DNA of 64,000 nucleotides. Origin: Atriophallophorus winterbourni. Its lineage: Eukaryota > Platyhelminthes > Trematoda > Plagiorchiida > Microphallidae. Where the stretch lies: assembly GCA_013407085.1 (NCBI GenBank), contig JACCGJ010014034.1, forward strand, positions 1 to 64,000, given 5' to 3'. The notes beneath the pieces were generated by a model, which did not search any database, had not been told where the DNA came from, and saw nothing but the letters and a program-made list of their open reading frames with translations. Shown here in pieces: positions 10,990 through 19,925 of this stretch; within the stretch, counting starts at the first letter, position 1, and the number at the start of each line of letters is the position of its first letter. The translations under genes and the position numbers were made by a program.

Positions 10990-11520
10990 AGATAGATATG
11001 AGAAAATATCCAAGAACTTTCCGTATCGTTTTAAGAATGCCTACTCACCGTTTACCATACCGCGCCTTATTCGCAGAGCCTGATAGAAGCTGGGAGAAAA
11101 GATCGGGTGGCCAGTCCATGACGTGGCGCGTTGGGATGAAGAAACTCACCGTAGCGCTATGCTCAGTTGGGCGTATTCGTTTGCGTGGGTGGGGTCCAAA
11201 AGCTCCACCTAATAGTTGGCTGGAAACCTTACGCGATATGGCTACAAACCGAAGTCAGTGGCGCCAGTGTATTTTCTTATGTGTGTCGTAATTTTTTATT
11301 CGGTATCATTTTACATAAAAACACAACAACAAAAAAACAAAAAAACCAAGTGAAACTACAAAAACAAGCTGCATTTTTGTGCATTTGCTTTTGCGTATTC
11401 CGCTTGCCTGCTTTCCCTTTTCCACGCGCTTGCTAATCTGCTTTTCCTGCTTCATATTGCTTGGCACTTTATCTGGCTCCAGACTTGTGCTTCATGATGA
11501 TGATGATGATGCTCTATCCA
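10990..11520 (+). mobile_element. RTE-3 3' end
   Basis: 5'-truncated RTE-like element. The plus-strand frame reads FRIVLRMPTHRLPYRALFAE, KRSGGQSMTWRVGMKKL, then WLETLRDMATNRSQW, a C-terminal tail homologous to RTE-1. A 3' UTR follows, ending TTGGCACTTTATCTGGCTCC, AGACTTGTGCTTC and (ATG)n at about 11493-11511. The last 35 bases before the microsatellite closely resemble the SINE-A 3' end. Other copies: 26225-26396, 40165-40412 and 32225-32345. Confidence 0.75.
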
Positions 11521-11639
11521 AAGTTTATGCATTCGTTGTTTCCGCAAACCCCTCTAAATATTCACTGAAATATATTCCCACTATTTCGGGTCTACTACTA
11601 CCGGAGCCAAGTTCACAAGTCTACAGTAATTTTCCAACA

Positions 11640-11800
11640 TCTGATGCACTGAAGGATGTGATGCGCAGTCTTGCCTCAGGTCGACACTATTTGTACAAAT
11701 GCCACAAGAATCCAAAAATGTCCAGTTAGAACGCGAGCGAGTTCCGCTTTACTGCCTTTTGACCCTTAACTGCCATTTCTATGACTTTTCTCCCCACTGG
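11640..11800 (+). repeat. CR1-like 3' UTR scrap
   Basis: GTCGACACTATTTGTACAAA and GCCACAAGAATCC resemble the 3' UTRs at 12940-13040 and 55910-55990, so this is probably the tail of another CR1-like copy. Confidence 0.35.
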
Positions 11801-12237
11801 AAATAACACACTGTGGTAAGATGGAACTATTTTTTATTACTATTCTTTATTATTTTACTTTATTAATATTAAACAATTAAACAGAAAAACCTCTATCTTT
11901 CGTCCCTTTCCTTCACCGATGAAAATACTTGGAATGTTATCACGAAATTTTTCGTCCATGCATCGGATCTATGCCAAGATCATCAACTATAAAAAATCTA
12001 ACAAAAATGCGCAGAGATACTAGGAAAATTGATAAAATAGCGTAGCGCCTGCCAGAAGAGCAAGATATAACAACGTGAGAACGCCGCAGTAACCGCCACT
12101 GGGTCACGGTCCAATGTCGCAGGCTCCGTGGAATGAGGCCACACGCAGCATCAGAGTCATGTCATAGCATTCTCACAAGATCACGCCTAAAACATACCTT
12201 GCTTTGAAATTTTGTTGTATGCATCCGGCGAGATCAA

Positions 12238-12370
12238 GTCTAGAGAAGCTGACTCGAACAAACGCCGAGTGGTGCTGGGGACGCCGCTTTGTATACAAAT
12301 TCGCAAGAATCTTCATTGAAGCTGACTCATCCTCCAGGAGAAGATAGTCGCACAAAAGTAAAGTAAGTAC
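12238..12370 (+). repeat. Family X retroelement 3' fragment
   Basis: TCGAACAAACGCCGAGTGGT and GTGCTGGGGAC match the inverted block at 31090-31790. The end is CATCCTCCAGGAGAAG then GTCGCACAAAAGTAAAGTAA, with a (GTAA)n tail. Internally deleted relative to the longer copy. Confidence 0.5.
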
Positions 12371-12399
12371 TGTACAAGTCATCAGTTCAGACACATTTA

Positions 12400-13210
12400 G
12401 AATATTTTGTTCAGGATTGGTGCCCTCACTACAAGGACATCGTTCGACTTAAATGCGTACAGCGTCTTGCATCTCGAATGATTTAGGGTTAACAAGGAAA
12501 ACCTTACGCTGTACACTTGAAGTCTCGAGATCTTTCTCTCTTAAGCGCCGTCGTTTAAGAGATGACTTACTTGAAATCTTTAAGAACTTGAAGAGGCTAA
12601 GTTGTGCTCTAACAACCGATTTCTTTACCCCAAGTCCCGAGTTTGTCCCCGCGGTTATTCACTTAAACATGCTGAAAAGCGAAGTCTGTTAGACTTCAGG
12701 AAACACTATTTCAGCCTTAGGGTGATAAATTAGTGGGATAGTCTTCCAGAAAAACTTATATTCTGCCATTCCGTTGCTAGTTTAAAACTTGGTCTGGACC
12801 GAAACTGCGGTGTTATTTCCTAATTGCTATGCAATTCCGATCTACCCCATTATACTACATACCACTCACATAGCCATAAACGACTAACACTTTTTCCTAT
12901 CTTTTCTCCCCAGCTTACAAGCATCAACGTTGCTCACGCCAAAGCAACCGTCCGCAAGTCCGTCATGCACTGGAGGACGTGGTGGGAATGTGTCTTGGGC
13001 TGACACTTCTACCTATAAAAGCCACAAATGTCCAATCAAGGTGTATGCAATACGCAAACATGGCTCGCTATAAGGCCTATTTGCCTCCATTTTTTTCTCA
13101 TCATGTATGCCTTTTAGCACGCTTTGTGCGACCCTCTGTACACACCACCCAGTGATTTCTTACAAGCTATCAGCTTTTATTACCACAATTAAACTATTGA
13201 TTATTGACTA
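12400..13210 (+). mobile_element. CR1-like 3' end with (TATTGAC)n tail
   Basis: The plus frame reads LKRRRLRDDLLEIFKNLKRL near 12540-12600, a CR1 C-terminal motif also present in CR1-A (LKRRRLRGDLIETFK). Decayed NYWNRLP-like and SRLD-like blocks follow, then a 3' UTR and ATTGATTATTGACTATTGAC at 13193-13216. Coding is broken by stops. Confidence 0.6.
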
Positions 13211-13324
13211 TTGACTATTTGGTAAATCACCAGACTAGGTCTTCGAACTTCAGAATCGAGCGTTAGGCTTAGCACGCACAACGTCCAACTTAGCTCATGT
13301 ATCATTCAATCTTACAAGCAATCA

Positions 13325-16020
13325 ATGGTAATAGCATGCGTTTATATGAGCCCGCAAGCAGGACCTCAGGACTTGCAAAATTTGCTTGGCAATCTCATTT
13401 TGCTGCACACGCTTGGGTCCCAGGTTCTTATAGTTGGCGATTTTAACCTACCACATATATCTTGGCTGAACCAGTGCTGTTCATCTGATAAGATGTCTGA
13501 GGACTTCATCGAATGGACTCATATGCATGCCATGTGTCAACATGTCAATGAGCCCACAAGATTCCGCCAGGGCTGCTTACCTTCGACCCTGGATCTAGTT
13601 ATCTCTTCAAGCGAGGAAATGGTTCATCAGGTAGATTATCTCACTCCACTAGGAAAAAGTGATCACGTTGTGATTAAGATTCCAACTAAGACTCAGGTAT
13701 GAAAAACCTCCTCCTAAACTGAGGCGCAATTTCAATCGCGTAGACTGGGAAGTCGTCTCAGAGGAAGCTAAAAAGATGTCTCAATATGTAGGTGATGATA
13801 TAGCAACAAACTGGCAGCTTATACACCACTGCCTGTCTACCCTGCAAGATAGGTTTGCACCGTTGGTGCACGTCAAGCAACGCAACAAGCCACAGTGGTG
13901 GACACCTGCGATGCGACGAGTGATTAGAATGAGGGACCGTGCCTGGAAAACTTACAAAGCTTCTCAGACACAACGGTCCTGGACAAGGTATAAAATGGTC
14001 AGAAATAAGGCTGTGGGAATCCAACGCAAAGCAAAACGTGACTTTGAATCACGGTTGGCACGCAATATAAAGCAGTGCCCAAAGCGTTACTATAGTTATG
14101 CCCAATCCAAAGGCAAAACGCGCGATTGGATTGGCAACCTTCAGCAGGAAAACGGAACTCAAATAGTTTCAGATTCAGAAAAGGCTTCGGCCTTTCTCAA
14201 ACATTTCCAGTCTGTTCAGAGGCTTGATCGCCAAATAGATCCGCCTAACATGCCAGTCATCAAAAGGCCTGATATCGTTACTCCACTTGAGGAGTTATTT
14301 TTCACTGATGATGAGGTTAAACTTGCTCTTGCAGCAACTAACCCCCATAAATCTGCTGGCCCAGACGACATTTACCCTCAAATTATAAAGAACCTGGCGC
14401 CAATATTAGCAGATCCTGTGGGTCGTATTTTTAACGCTTCCTTGCAACATGGATATATTCCGAGTATTTGGAAGTTGGCTAATGTGATCCCGATACATAA
14501 AGGTGGCAGTCGATCCTCAGTTTGTAAGTACAGACCTGTAAGTCTTACTAGCATCCTATGTAAAATCCTGGAGAAACTTATTAGGGATAGGATCTGTCGC
14601 CATCTAGTTGATTACTCGTTGCTGAACTCTGCTCAGCACGGCTTCCTTAAAGGGAAGTCGTGCCTAACAAACCTCTTATGTTTTCTTAACGAGGTCACCA
14701 TGAGGCTAGATAAAGGCCAACAAGTTGAAGTTTTTACTTGGACTTTTGCAAGGCCTTTGATTCGGTAAACCACAGATTGCTTGCAGACAAACTTGGTATA
14801 TGGGTATCGATGGTCTTCTGAAGAAATGGATAATAGGATTCTTAAGCAATAGATTCTTTCGTGTCAGGATAGGAAATATGTATTCGTCGAAAGTAAAAGT
14901 TGTTAGTGGAGTCCCGCAGGGTTCCGTACTCGGACCGCTACTTCTCCTCATTTTCATCGATGATTTGGCAGCGTCGCTTAAGTGTCCCTGCTATATTTTT
15001 GCAGATGATGTCGAGATTATCGGATCACTGGATGAACAGGATCTTCTTGAGGATATAGAAAAGGTCACCAAGTGGTCTGCTACATGAGATCTACCAGTTA
15101 ACTTCACTAAAAGCTATCTCTTGTCTAAAGTCATTAAGAAGCTAGGGGTTGCTGGTCCAGATGGTATACTGGAGATAAATGGGGTGCTGAAAGTTCGTGA
15201 CTTAGGTATAGAAGTTTCAGGGGACTTTAAATGGGCTGATCAATGCGCAGCTGCTGCACAACGTGCTAAGAGAGAGCTTTTTCGCCTTCGATCAGTTTTA
15301 TCCTGCAGGTCCCCAGAGGTTTTCATACCATTATACAAAGCGGTCGTCAGACCACATCTCGAGTATTGCGTTCAAGCATGGTCACCTTATTTGGAAAAGG
15401 ATATTGCCAAGCTGGAAGGTGTTCAACGTTTAGCTACTCGTATGATTGTTGGGCAATCGGGTAGGTCGTATCAGGAACGATTGCTGAGTCTAGAGCTCTT
15501 CTCACTAAAAAGGAGGAGGCTACGTGGGGACCTGATTGAAACCTTCAAAATCATGTCAGGTTTCAGTACTATTCATCCCAGTGAATTGTACGCTCTGGCG
15601 CCAAGTGTGGGTACTCGAGGCCACCCATTAAAACTGGCCAAGCGACATGTCAGGTCAAATGTTCGTAAGTTCTTCTTTAGTGAGAGGGTAGTAAATTACT
15701 GGAATCGACTTCCTAAAGAAGTTGTTTGTTCTACTTCGGTAGGGGGTTTCAAGAATAGACTTGACTCTGTGTGGCCTTCATTATTTCCTAATTTTTATCC
15801 GTAAGGGAATAGTTGGTATGATCCTCGTGTTGTCTTTGGAACGCACTAATGTTTCTCCTCACCTATTGGTGAGGGGAGTTTTTCTGTTGCATTCTAGAAG
15901 ATATTTGTGAAGATATTGTTTGAAGTAGTGGACGCTCTTCTGTGGCATACCACCGAAATAAATCTGGACGCTCGATTGGCTCGTTAGCCACATACAGTCC
16001 TGTGCAAACTGAACTGAACT
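13325..16020 (+). mobile_element. CR1-A non-LTR retrotransposon, 5'-truncated
   Basis: Order along the plus strand: endonuclease C-terminal half (ACVYMSPQAGPQ, LIVGDFNLPHISW, GKSDHVVIKI; 13325-13702), linker and RT fingers (13776-14768), palm with QGSVLGPLLLLIFIDDL and an intact FADD (14800-15087), and C-terminus PHLEYCVQAWSP to NYWNRLPKEV, ending FPNFYP at 15804. Frameshifts near 13700, 14735 and 14770 and an in-frame stop near 15087 make it non-functional. The first palm Asp motif is lost at the 14735 frameshift. The 3' UTR contains a hairpin at 15855-15878 and ends in (GAACT)n near 16020. A 5'-truncated sister copy is at 56534-58590. Confidence 0.85.
15855..15878 (+). other. Hairpin in CR1-A 3' UTR
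   Basis: CCTCACC-TATT-GGTGAGG, a 7-bp stem just after the CR1-A stop codon. The sister copy has the same structure at 56694-56720, so it is probably part of the element and may be used in RT recognition. Confidence 0.6.
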
Positions 16021-16112
16021 TCTTTATTTCCTGATTTTGATCTGTAATTAAATAGTTGGTATGATCCTCATGTGGTCTTTGGAACGCACTAATGCCTCTC
16101 CTCACCTATTGG
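16021..16112 (+). mobile_element. CR1-A 3' UTR fragment (second copy)
   Basis: Repeats the CR1-A segment at 15780-15870 (TTAAATAGTTGGTATGATCC, TCTTTGGAACGCACTAATG) directly after the first copy's (GAACT)n end. Confidence 0.65.
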
Positions 16113-16339
16113 TTCGTCATAAATTCATCGAATTTGGAAGCAAAAATCTCAACAGATTCCGAGCGTGTGTTTTCTTCAGGCAAAATTTTCCAAAAGAAAC
16201 TAATTCTTTCCGAGAAAAAATTACGGCGAATATCCAATCAAGAATACGGAATGCTTGAAGCCTTTGAATGTGATCGTTTTAGAGTAAGGCCATTGGACTT
16301 TAGCAATGTTTAAGGGGATGGTTTTCAGTAGGCAGGATT

Positions 16340-16522
16340 TTGAAGTACTACGTATGCGTCGTTGGGTAAAATCTTGTAGATTCAGTTACTCGTGTGACTG
16401 TAGGGCAATTAGGTAGGTCGTATGAGGAAGGATTGCTGAGTCTAGATCTCTTCTCACTAAAACGAAAACGGCTACGTGTTGTTAAGATATTGTTTGAAGT
16501 AGTGCGCGCTCTTTTGTGACAT
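16340..16522 (+). mobile_element. CR1-A fragment, internally deleted, left of CR1-B
   Basis: GRSYEEGLLSLDLFSLKRKR (16408-16470) is CR1-A C-terminal coding sequence joined directly to CR1-A 3' UTR (AGATATTGTTTGAAGTAGTG). The UTR is cut at GACAT and resumes at 17951, with CR1-B between. Confidence 0.65.
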
Positions 16523-17950
16523 GGAATCGATCGTGTCCGATGAGTTGATGACTTTCATGGAGAACGAAAACGCTGTCGCTGTCGAACAACATGGATTTCG
16601 TTGCGGACACTCCTGTACGACAAACCTGCTTTTGGCCCGGGACAGCTGGACCATAGCTGTCGACGCAGGCTACGGTGTTGATGTAATCTACCTGGATTAC
16701 TCCAAAGCTTTTGATAGTGTAAACCACGCTATTTTACTACAGAAGCTTGCTCTTTTTGAAATCGGTAACCCACTTTTGTCTTGGATAGCCGAATTTCTCC
16801 GCGCCAGAACACTCCACGTTTGCGTCAGACAATCACTTTCTGATTGTTTTTCAATAAAATGTGGTTTACCCCAAGGTTCTGTACTCGGCCCGCGCTTGTT
16901 CTCGATGTTCATCAACGACATTGGTGCATGTGTGAACTCACCGAATGACTGTGACGAATCGCAGATGGACCTCAACTCACTTAATAGTTGAGCAATTATG
17001 AACCAGCTACCTTTCAATCCACGAAAATGCCGATCTTTCCGCATTCACCACCCCGGTGAACCTAGGTATCAACTAGGGGGCACCGAAATTTCGGTAAGTA
17101 TGCAAGAGAAAGACTTAGGTATACTGGTTCAAAGTGACCTCGGGTGCTCTGCTCACTGTTCATACGTTTCCTTAGTCGCGAGTTGAAACGTAGGCCTTCT
17201 AAAACGAGTCTTTGGTTCTTTCAACCGCAGCCTTTCCCCTCACTTCTTCACGCGTACGTCAGACCTCACCTAGAATACGCCGTGTCCGTCTGGACCCCGT
17301 GGTTAAAGCGCGATATTCACGTCCTGGAACAAGCTCAACGGAGATTCACCAAAATCGTCAAAGGGCTTAGTTCGAATTACTATGAAGATTGCCTGAAGGC
17401 ACTTAATTTGTTCCCCATGAGTTACCGCCGCATCCGATGGAATCTGATTTTGGTTTTCCTGATTCTCAAGAATGCCCGTGCTTCAGACTGCTTTCGATGG
17501 CCCCTAGTTCCGGAACCCGGAGACATGTCTTAAAGCTTGCCCATCTACCAAGTCGGTTAAACTGCCGAAAGTTCTTTTTCTCAGTCCGCACTCCTTCTGC
17601 CTGGAATGATCTACCACCTTTTATTGTAACCTCTCCTTCCCTTGCTATTTTTAAAGAACGCCTTGACTCTTACCTATATCTTTCTCAGAAAATTTGAATT
17701 TAACTTCGCATATTTCTTTTTGTTCCCGATGCTGCACCCATTTTCTCTTTTCCAGACGTACATACGAATTGACGCCAATCTATCCTCCCCTGTGTTGACT
17801 ACCTTGTGCCTCCTCTGACCCCATCATCTACGAAACTTTGGTAACCGAAACCCAATTTCATGGACTCCACCCGACCCCCTGTGCTGACTATCCTGTGGTT
17901 CTATTTTAAGCTCGTATCTTTTTGTACCAAAATATACTATTGACTATTCA
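16523..17950 (+). mobile_element. CR1-B retrotransposon nested in CR1-A
   Basis: Second CR1-like family. The RT frame reads VEQHGFRCGHSCTTNLL, VDVIYLDYSKAFDSVNHAIL (first catalytic Asp intact) and CGLPQGSVLGPRLFSMFIND. It then jumps from VNSPNDCDES to QMDLNSLNS, so the YADD segment is deleted. A TGA replaces Trp at 16989, and frameshifts follow near 17190 and 17480. The C-terminus (YVRPHLEYAVSVWTPWLKRD, FSVRTPSAWNDLPPF) ends at 17697, and the 3' UTR ends in an (ACTATTG)n tail at 17935-17947. CR1-A UTR sequence on both sides shows it inserted there. Confidence 0.8.
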
Positions 17951-18021
17951 TATCACCGAAAAAAATATGGACGCTCGATTGGCTCGTTAGCCACTTACTG
18001 TCCTGTGCAAACTGAACTGTT
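17951..18021 (+). mobile_element. CR1-A 3' end, right of CR1-B
   Basis: TATCACCGAAAA, GACGCTCGATTGGCTCGTTA and GTCCTGTGCAAACTGAACTG: the end of the CR1-A UTR interrupted at 16522. Confidence 0.7.
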
Positions 18022-18440
18022 AACGAAACTTGTTTTAATGCATGTTCCATTCCGCATCCCAGTTTGTTTGTGCTTACTCTATAGAATCCGTATGGTATGA
18101 AAGCACAAGCCTGATTCAGGCAAAGTGCCGCACAGTCAGAGACTGCACGTGGGCTACGATACTGTCAGGTTGCCCAGGCCTATACAGATATGATGGGGGA
18201 AGTAGAAATGGTAGTGAGACTCCAGCGTGTTTCAGCATGGAGCTCACAACCGGTGGCCAATCAATTTAGCACGATGTTAGCCGCACAGCACAGAAATGCT
18301 GCACGATTGCACATCTGTGCACATATAGAATCCGTAGCTATATATGTCCCACCCTTCCCTATCTTTTAGGATTTTACTTCTTCATGGTTGTGTGACAGTT
18401 ACATGCTACCGGTCCAAAGCTGTCTGTGATGATGTGAAGA
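18022..18440 (+). mobile_element. RTE-1 3' UTR fragment, split by SINE-A
   Basis: AACGAAACTTGTT and CCCAGTTTGTTTGTGCTTAC before the SINE, then GTCCCACCCTTCCC and ATCTTTTAGGATTTTAC after it, ending GATGATGTGAAGATG. Same sense as the RTE-1 copy at 19926. Confidence 0.7.
18093..18323 (-). repeat. SINE-A copy with 13-bp target duplication
   Basis: Full-length copy flanked by TATAGAATCCGTA at 18080-18092 and 18324-18336, inserted in an RTE-1 3' UTR. The duplication defines the ends: head at TGTGCACAGATGTGC, tail at TTTCATACCA on the sense strand. Confidence 0.9.
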
Positions 18441-18508
18441 TGAGTCTATGACTGTGCGGCACTTTTCCTGGATCAGCCTTGCGCTTTCCTCCATACATGC
18501 ATACTTAG
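18441..18508 (+). repeat. SINE-A 3' end
   Basis: AGTCTATGACTGTGCGGCAC to GCGCTTTCCTCCATACATGC; strongly 5'-truncated. Confidence 0.65.
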
Positions 18509-18565
18509 CGAACGATCTCCTGTCCATGCGATCGGAACAGTTATTCAAAAGCGTCTCGGATCAGA
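18509..18565 (+). mobile_element. CR1-C C-terminal scrap
   Basis: Plus frame NDLLSMRSEQLFKSVSDQ matches NELLSLPSEQLFKSVLDQ in the CR1-C copy at 51351-52650. Confidence 0.5.
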
Positions 18566-19317
18566 AGTACCCCATGATACTTTTGAAGACGCTTAAACAG
18601 GTTTTTATCTCTTCTGCTGGCAATCACAGCAGAAGAATTAAACTCATTACTTCGGCAACAGCAACACCAATTTGAAGAATCTCCAGCCCATTTTATGCAG
18701 ATTCCTAAAATCAGTGTCAAATCCAAAGACAAGAAGACTGATGTACAAAACCCAGCGGTGGATGCAATCCTCAAAAATATCTGAGAATTCAATTACGACC
18801 CAGAAAGTGTTTTCAACTTCGAATCTTGGATCAGGTGATTCAAGGATATTTTCCAATCCGTTTTTAACAACGCTGATGATGGTCGAAAAACGAGACTGCC
18901 TATGAGAAAACTTGGCACGTTGGAACATGAGAAGTTTATCAACTTCATTTTTGCCGAATTCTCCCAGTTCATTTACTTTTGTTCATATTCTACAGTTGTT
19001 AGAGGAAATTTTTTGTGAACAGTCATCTTTGATAAATAGACAATAAAATTGCATGAAATTGGTCAAGGTGGATTGTGATGATTTCGTAACGTGTGCGTTG
19101 AAAGTTAATAGAACATGTGAACGGCTCAATTCAAAGATATGACTGAAGACCAGTTTCGATCGCTGATATTCGTCTGTGGTTTGCAGTCACAGAAAGACCA
19201 AGACATTCCCACGAGATTACTGCCGATCATCAACCTGATGTCAATCACAACGCGATACTGCGTTGGTCGAATAAAAACCCTGTCAGAACGAGCCAGCGGT
19301 GCAGGACATTGATTTAT
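18566..19317. other. No gene recognised
   Basis: Non-coding; no repeat family recognised. Confidence 0.4.
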
Positions 19318-19434
19318 CAAACAGCACTTTTACTTGACAATTAGGCGCTCGAAACTATAGATCGTTTTACGTATCTCGGTAGTTGTATCAACAATTCTGC
19401 ATCGTTAAATGACGACGTCTCGCCACCCATTTCT
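19318..19434 (+). mobile_element. RTE-1 fragment
   Basis: GATCGTTTTACGTATCTCGG and ATCAACAATTCTGCATCGTT match 22500-22600. The homology stops where an inverted RTE-1 end begins. Confidence 0.65.
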
Positions 19435-19925
19435 TCATCATCATCAAAGACAGCAATACACCGGTAGCACGTACCGAATGCTTAACTGCCATACAACCAT
19501 GAAAAAATAAAATCCTAAAAGATGAGGAAGGGTGGGACTTAAATTTCTACGGCTTCTATAGAAGAGTAAGCACAAACAAACTGGGGAGAGGTGCCTACAC
19601 CTCGAATAAAACATACATTCAAACAAGTTTCGTGAACGAGTAGAGCGACATCAGCACGGCAGCTTTCTTGCGGCTTTCACTGTCATGCATCATAACAAGC
19701 TTTTCTCGTCACTCCGCTTGACAACATACAAGGTTAAGCAAACATTCCAAGAATATGCTTAGTGCAAGACCGCCATTGAACACGGTTTCGGGACATATCC
19801 TGAAGCGTAACTAACCACTGCGATATCTGATCGCTGGGACACCCGCCCGGAAGACGCGCTGCGCCTACTTTGGAAAGGTTACTTGTAAGGGTTTTTAACT
19901 GCCTATGCCATGTGACGGTGTGGCC
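19435..19925 (-). mobile_element. RTE-1 3' end, inverted
   Basis: On the minus strand it reads GHTVTWHRQLKTL, DQISQWLVTLQDMSRNRVQ, the 3' UTR, then a (GAT)n tail at 19435-19447. It abuts the start of the next, oppositely oriented RTE-1 copy within a few bases. Confidence 0.75.
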
